Positions 6,384 through 10,019 of a DNA stretch of 10,019 nucleotides are shown here, one piece after another (within the stretch, counting starts at the first letter, position 1; each line of letters starts with the position of its first letter). The stretch is from Pseudomonadota bacterium. GTDB lineage: Bacteria; Pseudomonadota; Gammaproteobacteria; Burkholderiales; Gallionellaceae. The stretch spans positions 1 to 10,019 of the forward strand of contig JAJXTL010000108.1 in NCBI GenBank assembly GCA_021783855.1, given 5' to 3'. The position numbers were made by a program, and so were the translations under genes. The notes beneath the pieces are model-generated. The model did no database searches. It saw only the letters and a list, made by a program, of their open reading frames with translations, and was not told the DNA's origin.

Positions 6384-7283
6384 CTAAATAATTCGCATCG
6401 AAAGATCGAGCGCCTCGACATCCTTGGTGAGTGCGCCGATTGAAATGCGATCCACGCCGGTTTCGGCGATTTCGCGCAAGGACGATAAGGTAATGCCACC
6501 CGAGGCTTCCAGTTCTGCGCGACCGGCCGTATGCGCTACGGCGGCGCTCAATACATCTAGGTCGAAGTTGTCGAGCAGGATCAGTTTTGCGCCGGCTGCC
6601 AAAGCTTCGTCCAGTTGCATCAGGTTTTCCACTTCGATCTGCACGCTGACGTCTTTAGGGGCCAGCTTGAAAGCGGCTTCAAGCACGGCGGCAATGCCGC
6701 CTGCAGCGGCGATATGGTTTTCCTTGATGAGTATGCCGTCATAAAGCCCCGCGCGCTGGTTATATCCGCCGCCCATGCGCACGGCGTATTTCTGTGCATG
6801 GCGCAGACCGGGCAAGGTCTTGCGCGTATCCATGATTTTGACGTTGATGCCGGCTACCGCATCCACATAGCGCCGGGTGATAGTGGACGTGCCGGACAAG
6901 GTCTGCAACAGGTTCAGTGCGCTGCGTTCTGCGGTGAGCAGGACACGCGCGGGTCCATTGATTTCACAGAGGGTTTGTCCGGGATGAATCGCATCGCCAT
7001 CCTTGGCATGCCAGATGATTTTGCAGTCGGCATCGAGCGTATGAAAACATGCGTCAAACCACGCTGTGCCGCACAGCACGCCGGTATGGCGCGTGATCAC
7101 CTGCGCGTGCGCGCTGACCGTCTCCGGCAATAACCGGGCGGTCAGGTCCCCATTGTTGATGTCTTCATCCAACGAATTCTGGACGTTCTGTCTGATGTGC
7201 TGGGCAAGAAGTGTCACGGCGGCTTTAAACTGGGTCAGGAAGGAGTAGTATAAGGCAAGTTGAATGGACTTGAAATTCTTCAT
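6384..7283 (-). CDS. nadC: Nicotinate-nucleotide pyrophosphorylase (quinolinate phosphoribosyltransferase)
   Basis: NadC converts quinolinate and PRPP to nicotinate mononucleotide, CO2 and pyrophosphate in de novo NAD synthesis. The product aligns with NadC along its length: GDLTARLLP, an N-terminal domain with TGVLCG, then [63 protein letters not shown] and the C-terminal [15 protein letters not shown]. These include the basic residues that bind substrate. The usual NHR triplet reads N-Q-R here (Gln176, codon 6756-6758). The start is uncertain. ATG 7283 (300 aa) has a GGTGGGG site 6 nt upstream, but that site is the complement of the clpB heat-shock -10 element. GTG 7217 would give 278 aa beginning [12 protein letters not shown], nearer the conserved region, but it lacks a ribosome site. 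GTG 7295 is a longer and less likely option. It is divergent from clpB and followed by trxC. Confidence 0.95.
   Translation of the reverse strand: MKNFKSIQLALYYSFLTQFKAAVTLLAQHIRQNVQNSLDEDINNGDLTARLLPETVSAHAQVITRHTGVLCGTAWFDACFHTLDADCKIIWHAKDGDAIHPGQTLCEINGPARVLLTAERSALNLLQTLSGTSTITRRYVDAVAGINVKIMDTRKTLPGLRHAQKYAVRMGGGYNQRAGLYDGILIKENHIAAAGGIAAVLEAAFKLAPKDVSVQIEVENLMQLDEALAAGAKLILLDNFDLDVLSAAVAHTAGRAELEASGGITLSSLREIAETGVDRISIGALTKDVEALDLSMRII
7247..7252 (-). promoter_or_regulatory. Possible -10 element for nadC
   Basis: On the minus strand this reads TATACT, matching the sigma-70 -10 consensus at 5 of 6 positions. No good -35 lies 16-18 bp upstream. If real, transcription would start near 7240 and would require the downstream GTG 7217 as the nadC start. 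The evidence is weak and included only because it bears on the start choice. Confidence 0.25.
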
Positions 7284-7297
7284 CTGCTGCCCCACCT
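7269..7297 (+). promoter_or_regulatory. Sigma-32 heat-shock promoter of clpB
   Basis: CTTGAAA (7269-7275) is an exact match to the sigma-32 -35 consensus. A 14-bp spacer follows, then CCCCACCT (7290-7297), matching CCCCATNT at 7 of 8 positions. Spacer length is within the usual 13-15. The start point would be near 7304, giving a leader of about 27 nt before the clpB ATG. Heat-shock control of clpB by RpoH is well established in proteobacteria. The promoter lies over the apparent first codons of the divergent nadC gene. Confidence 0.88.
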
Positions 7298-7318
7298 GAG
7301 TCTCATCCGAAAGTTACC

Positions 7319-7324
7319 GAGGAG
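7319..7324 (+). promoter_or_regulatory. Ribosome-binding site of clpB
   Basis: GAGGAG lies 6 nt before ATG 7331. This is a strong Shine-Dalgarno match at ideal spacing and fixes the start of full-length ClpB. Confidence 0.85.
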
Positions 7325-7330
7325 TGCGCC

Positions 7331-9919
7331 ATGCGTTTCGACAAATTCACTACCAAGTTGCAACAAGCCCTGTCCGATGCCCAGAGTCTGGCCGTAGGTG
7401 CGGATTCCCAGTATATCGAGCCTCAGCATCTGCTGCTGGCCATGCTGAACGATGCCGACAGCGGGGCCGGCTCGCTGCTCGCGCGTGCCGGTGGCAATGT
7501 CAATGCGTTGAAGGCCGCGCTGAATGAAGCCGTATCCCGCCTGCCCAAGGTGGAAGGTCACGGCGGTGAGGTGCAAGTCGGGCGCGATCTGTCCAATTTG
7601 TTCAACCTGACCGACAAGGAAGCGCAGAAGCGCGGCGACCAGTTTATCGCCAGCGAGATGTTTTTGCTGGCGGCAACCGGTGATAAAGGCGAGACCGGGC
7701 GCCTCTTGAAAACACACGGCGTTGCGCGTGCGCCGCTGGAATCCGCGATCGCTGCGGTGCGCGGCGGCGAATCGGTAGGCTCGCAGGAGGCGGAAGGTCA
7801 GCGCGAGTCGCTCAAGAAATACACCATAGACCTGACCGAACGCGCAAGGCTGGGCAAACTGGATCCTGTGATCGGACGGGACGACGAAATCCGCCGCGCG
7901 ATTCAGGTGCTGCAACGCCGCACCAAGAACAATCCGGTGTTGATCGGCGAGCCGGGCGTGGGCAAGACCGCGATTGTCGAAGGACTGGCGCAGCGCATCG
8001 TCAACGGCGAAGTGCCCGAATCGCTAAAAAACAAGAAAGTGCTGAGTCTGGATATGGCAGCGTTGCTGGCGGGCGCCAAGTATCGCGGCGAATTCGAGGA
8101 GCGCCTGAAAAATGTGCTCAAAGAGCTGGCGCAGGACGAGGGGCAGACCATCGTCTTTATCGACGAGCTGCACACCATGGTGGGGGCGGGCAAGGCCGAA
8201 GGCGCGATGGATGCGGGTAATATGTTGAAGCCCGCGTTGGCGCGCGGCGAGTTGCACTGCGTGGGCGCGACCACGCTGGATGAATACCGCAAATACATTG
8301 AGAAGGATGCAGCGCTGGAACGCCGCTTCCAGAAGGTGCTGGTGGAGGAGCCGTCGGTGGAATCCACGATTGCCATTTTGCGCGGACTCAAAGATAAATA
8401 TGAAGCGCACCATACCGGCATTGTCATCACCGATCCTGCGATAGTCGCGGCGGCGGAGTTGTCGCATCGTTATATCAGCGACCGATTTTTGCCGGACAAG
8501 GCGATCGATTTGATCGACGAAGCGGCATCGCGTTTGAAAATGGAAAATGAATCCACGCCTGAAGTCATCGACAAGTTGGATAGACGTATCATCCAACTCA
8601 AGATCGAGCGCGAGGCGATGAAAAAGGAAAAAGACGAAGCTTCGAAAAAACGCATACAACTGATTGAAGATGAGTTGCTGAAATTGCAACGCGAAGCCAA
8701 TGACCTCAAAGAAATATTGAAGACAGAAAAAGGCGCGGCGCAAGGCGTGGCTCAAGTCAAACAGGAAATCGAGTCGGTCAAAAACGACATCACCAGATTG
8801 CAACGCGAAGGCAAGTTGGAGCAAGTGGCCGAGCTGCAATATGGCAAGTTGCCGCAGCTTGAAGCGAAATTAAAAGAAGCGGCGCAAGCCGAGGAGCGTG
8901 GCGACAAACCGAAAAACCGCTTGCTGCGCACCCAGGTGGGTGCAGAAGAAATCGCCGAAGTGGTGAGTCGTGCGACCGGCATTCCGGTATCCAAGATGAT
9001 GACGGGTGAACGCGACAAGCTGCTTAAAATGGAAGACAAGTTGCACGAGCGCGTGGTCGGACAGGACGAAGCGGTACGGCTGGTGTCGGATGCGATTCGC
9101 CGTTCGCGCTCCGGACTGTCCGATCCGAACCGCCCTTACGGTTCCTTCCTGTTTCTGGGGCCGACCGGTGTGGGCAAGACCGAGTTGTGCAAGGCGCTGG
9201 CGGGCTTCATGTTTGACTCGGAAGATCATTTGATCCGCATCGACATGAGTGAGTACATGGAGAAACATTCGGTTGCGCGCCTGATCGGTGCGCCGCCCGG
9301 TTACGTCGGCTATGAAGAGGGGGGCGGGCTGACCGAAGCGGTGCGTCGCAAGCCTTATTCCGTGATCCTGCTGGACGAGGTGGAGAAAGCGCATCCCGAC
9401 GTGTTCAACGTGCTGCTGCAGGCATTGGACGATGGACGCATGACCGACGGTCAGGGGCGCACGGTGGATTTCAAGAACACCGTGATCGTGATGACCTCGA
9501 ATCTGGGCAGCCAGATGATCCAGCAGATGTCGGGCGACGATTATCAGGTGATCAAGCTGGCGGTGATGGGCGAAGTGAAGAGTTACTTCCGTCCAGAGTT
9601 CATCAACCGCATCGACGAGGTCGTCGTATTTCATGCGCTGGACGAGAAGAACATCAAGTCGATCGCGCGCATCCAGTTGCAGTACCTTGAAAAGCGTCTG
9701 AATGCCATGGAAATGAAGCTGGATGTCAGTGAAAGTGCCTTGGCCGAGATTGCGACCGCCGGTTTCGATCCGGTGTATGGTGCACGTCCGCTCAAACGCG
9801 CCATCCAGTCGCAGTTGGAAAATCCGCTATCTCGTCTGATTCTGGAAGGGCGCTTCGCGGCAAAAGACACGATAAGGGTGGATTGTCGTGGAGGTGTGAT
9901 GAAGTTCGATAAGGCTTAA
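7331..9919 (+). CDS. clpB: ATP-dependent disaggregase ClpB (Hsp100 chaperone)
   Basis: ClpB is a cytoplasmic hexameric AAA+ machine that works with DnaK to pull proteins out of aggregates by threading them through its central pore. The 862 residues compare with 857 in E. coli, and domain order is complete. The N-domain covers about 1-145. NBD1 has Walker A GEPGVGKT (206-213), pore Tyr251 in AKYRGEF, Walker B Glu279 in FIDELH and arginine fingers Arg331/Arg332, all at E. coli numbering. The coiled-coil middle domain spans about 410-530 and is rich in Lys, Glu and Leu. NBD2 has Walker A GPTGVGKT (610-617), pore Tyr658 in GYVGY and Walker B Glu683 in LLDEVEKAH, all shifted by five. The shift places a small insertion between the two ATPase modules. 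No ClpP-binding loop is expected in this family. The GTG used for short ClpB in E. coli (Val149) is GTA in the equivalent stretch. Expression should be heat-induced from the promoter at 7269-7297. Confidence 0.98.
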   Translation: MRFDKFTTKLQQALSDAQSLAVGADSQYIEPQHLLLAMLNDADSGAGSLLARAGGNVNALKAALNEAVSRLPKVEGHGGEVQVGRDLSNLFNLTDKEAQKRGDQFIASEMFLLAATGDKGETGRLLKTHGVARAPLESAIAAVRGGESVGSQEAEGQRESLKKYTIDLTERARLGKLDPVIGRDDEIRRAIQVLQRRTKNNPVLIGEPGVGKTAIVEGLAQRIVNGEVPESLKNKKVLSLDMAALLAGAKYRGEFEERLKNVLKELAQDEGQTIVFIDELHTMVGAGKAEGAMDAGNMLKPALARGELHCVGATTLDEYRKYIEKDAALERRFQKVLVEEPSVESTIAILRGLKDKYEAHHTGIVITDPAIVAAAELSHRYISDRFLPDKAIDLIDEAASRLKMENESTPEVIDKLDRRIIQLKIEREAMKKEKDEASKKRIQLIEDELLKLQREANDLKEILKTEKGAAQGVAQVKQEIESVKNDITRLQREGKLEQVAELQYGKLPQLEAKLKEAAQAEERGDKPKNRLLRTQVGAEEIAEVVSRATGIPVSKMMTGERDKLLKMEDKLHERVVGQDEAVRLVSDAIRRSRSGLSDPNRPYGSFLFLGPTGVGKTELCKALAGFMFDSEDHLIRIDMSEYMEKHSVARLIGAPPGYVGYEEGGGLTEAVRRKPYSVILLDEVEKAHPDVFNVLLQALDDGRMTDGQGRTVDFKNTVIVMTSNLGSQMIQQMSGDDYQVIKLAVMGEVKSYFRPEFINRIDEVVVFHALDEKNIKSIARIQLQYLEKRLNAMEMKLDVSESALAEIATAGFDPVYGARPLKRAIQSQLENPLSRLILEGRFAAKDTIRVDCRGGVMKFDKA

Positions 9920-9928
9920 AACAACAAT

Positions 9929-9967
9929 AAGGCCCGGAAATTCCGGGCCTTATGCACTCGGTTTTTT
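9929..9967 (+). terminator. Hairpin terminator after clpB, possibly bidirectional
   Basis: AAGGCCCGG (9929-9937) pairs exactly with CCGGGCCTT (9943-9951) around a short loop, and the inner AA/TT can also pair. It starts 9 bp after the clpB stop. On the + strand the T run (9962-9967) is displaced by about 10 nt. On the minus strand the stem is followed at once by a T-rich stretch (ATTGTTGTTTT). It may therefore serve transcripts from both sides. Confidence 0.7.
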
Positions 9968-10018
9968 GAAAACGCTGGGCACGCCATTAGCGATAAATTT
10001 GGGCACTGGTAATGAGAT
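9950..10018 (-). CDS. Possible C-terminal end of a convergent gene at the window edge
   Basis: The minus-strand frame is open from the window edge for 22 codons and stops with TAA at 9950-9952, inside the clpB terminator stem. The hairpin then has a T-rich tail on the minus strand. This fits a convergent gene sharing the terminator. The peptide ends FKKPSA and matches no family I recognise. It is too short to tell from chance. Confidence 0.25.
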   Translation of the reverse strand: MSLPVPKFIANGVPSVFKKPSA

Positions 10019-10019
10019 T

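Noticed and set aside
7757..7759. In-frame GTG (residue 143) as an internal start for a short ClpB
   Set aside because: It is near the position used in E. coli, but no ribosome site precedes it. The strong AGGAGG at about 7786 is not followed by an in-frame start codon.
8024..9634. Long minus-strand open frames (up to 271 codons) opposite clpB
   Set aside because: They lie wholly antisense to an intact, strongly conserved clpB. Their composition is that of reverse-complemented coding DNA.

Overview
This window is chromosomal core sequence, most likely from a betaproteobacterium. The lineage is inferred from the protein sequences and the lon-hupB-ppiD gene order. Coding density is high and base composition is moderately GC-rich. 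I see no integrase, transposase, phage gene, CRISPR array, toxin-antitoxin pair or other accessory module.

Left part (1-4560): the 3' three quarters of lon (ATP-dependent protease) is followed by hupB (HU-beta nucleoid protein), a tRNA-Val(UAC)/tRNA-Asp(GUC) pair with a rho-independent terminator, ppiD (membrane-anchored periplasmic parvulin-type chaperone), and a second, identical tRNA-Val/tRNA-Asp pair with its own different terminator. All are on the + strand. lon-hupB-ppiD is a well known proteobacterial order. The unusual point is that ppiD is bracketed by two copies of the same tRNA pair, and each tRNA-Val starts only 6-12 nt after a protein stop codon.

Middle part (4740-7283): a ten-helix EamA/DMT-type inner-membrane transporter with a very histidine-rich C-terminal tail (+ strand) converges on a two-gene minus-strand unit. 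That unit is nadC (quinolinate phosphoribosyltransferase, NAD synthesis) followed 41 bp later by trxC (thioredoxin 2 with an N-terminal zinc finger).

Right part (7269-10019): clpB (Hsp100 disaggregase) is divergent from nadC. It is preceded by a near-consensus sigma-32 heat-shock promoter that lies over the apparent 5' end of nadC, so the nadC start is uncertain. A strong hairpin follows clpB. The last about 70 bases may hold the C-terminal end of a convergent minus-strand gene.

Much of the window concerns protein quality control: Lon degrades, ClpB disaggregates, PpiD folds exported proteins and TrxC repairs thiols. I found no convincing new multi-gene system. The points most worth checking are the duplicated tRNA cassette around ppiD, probable mRNA-tRNA cotranscription, the heat-shock promoter overlapping nadC, and the His-rich transporter tail.
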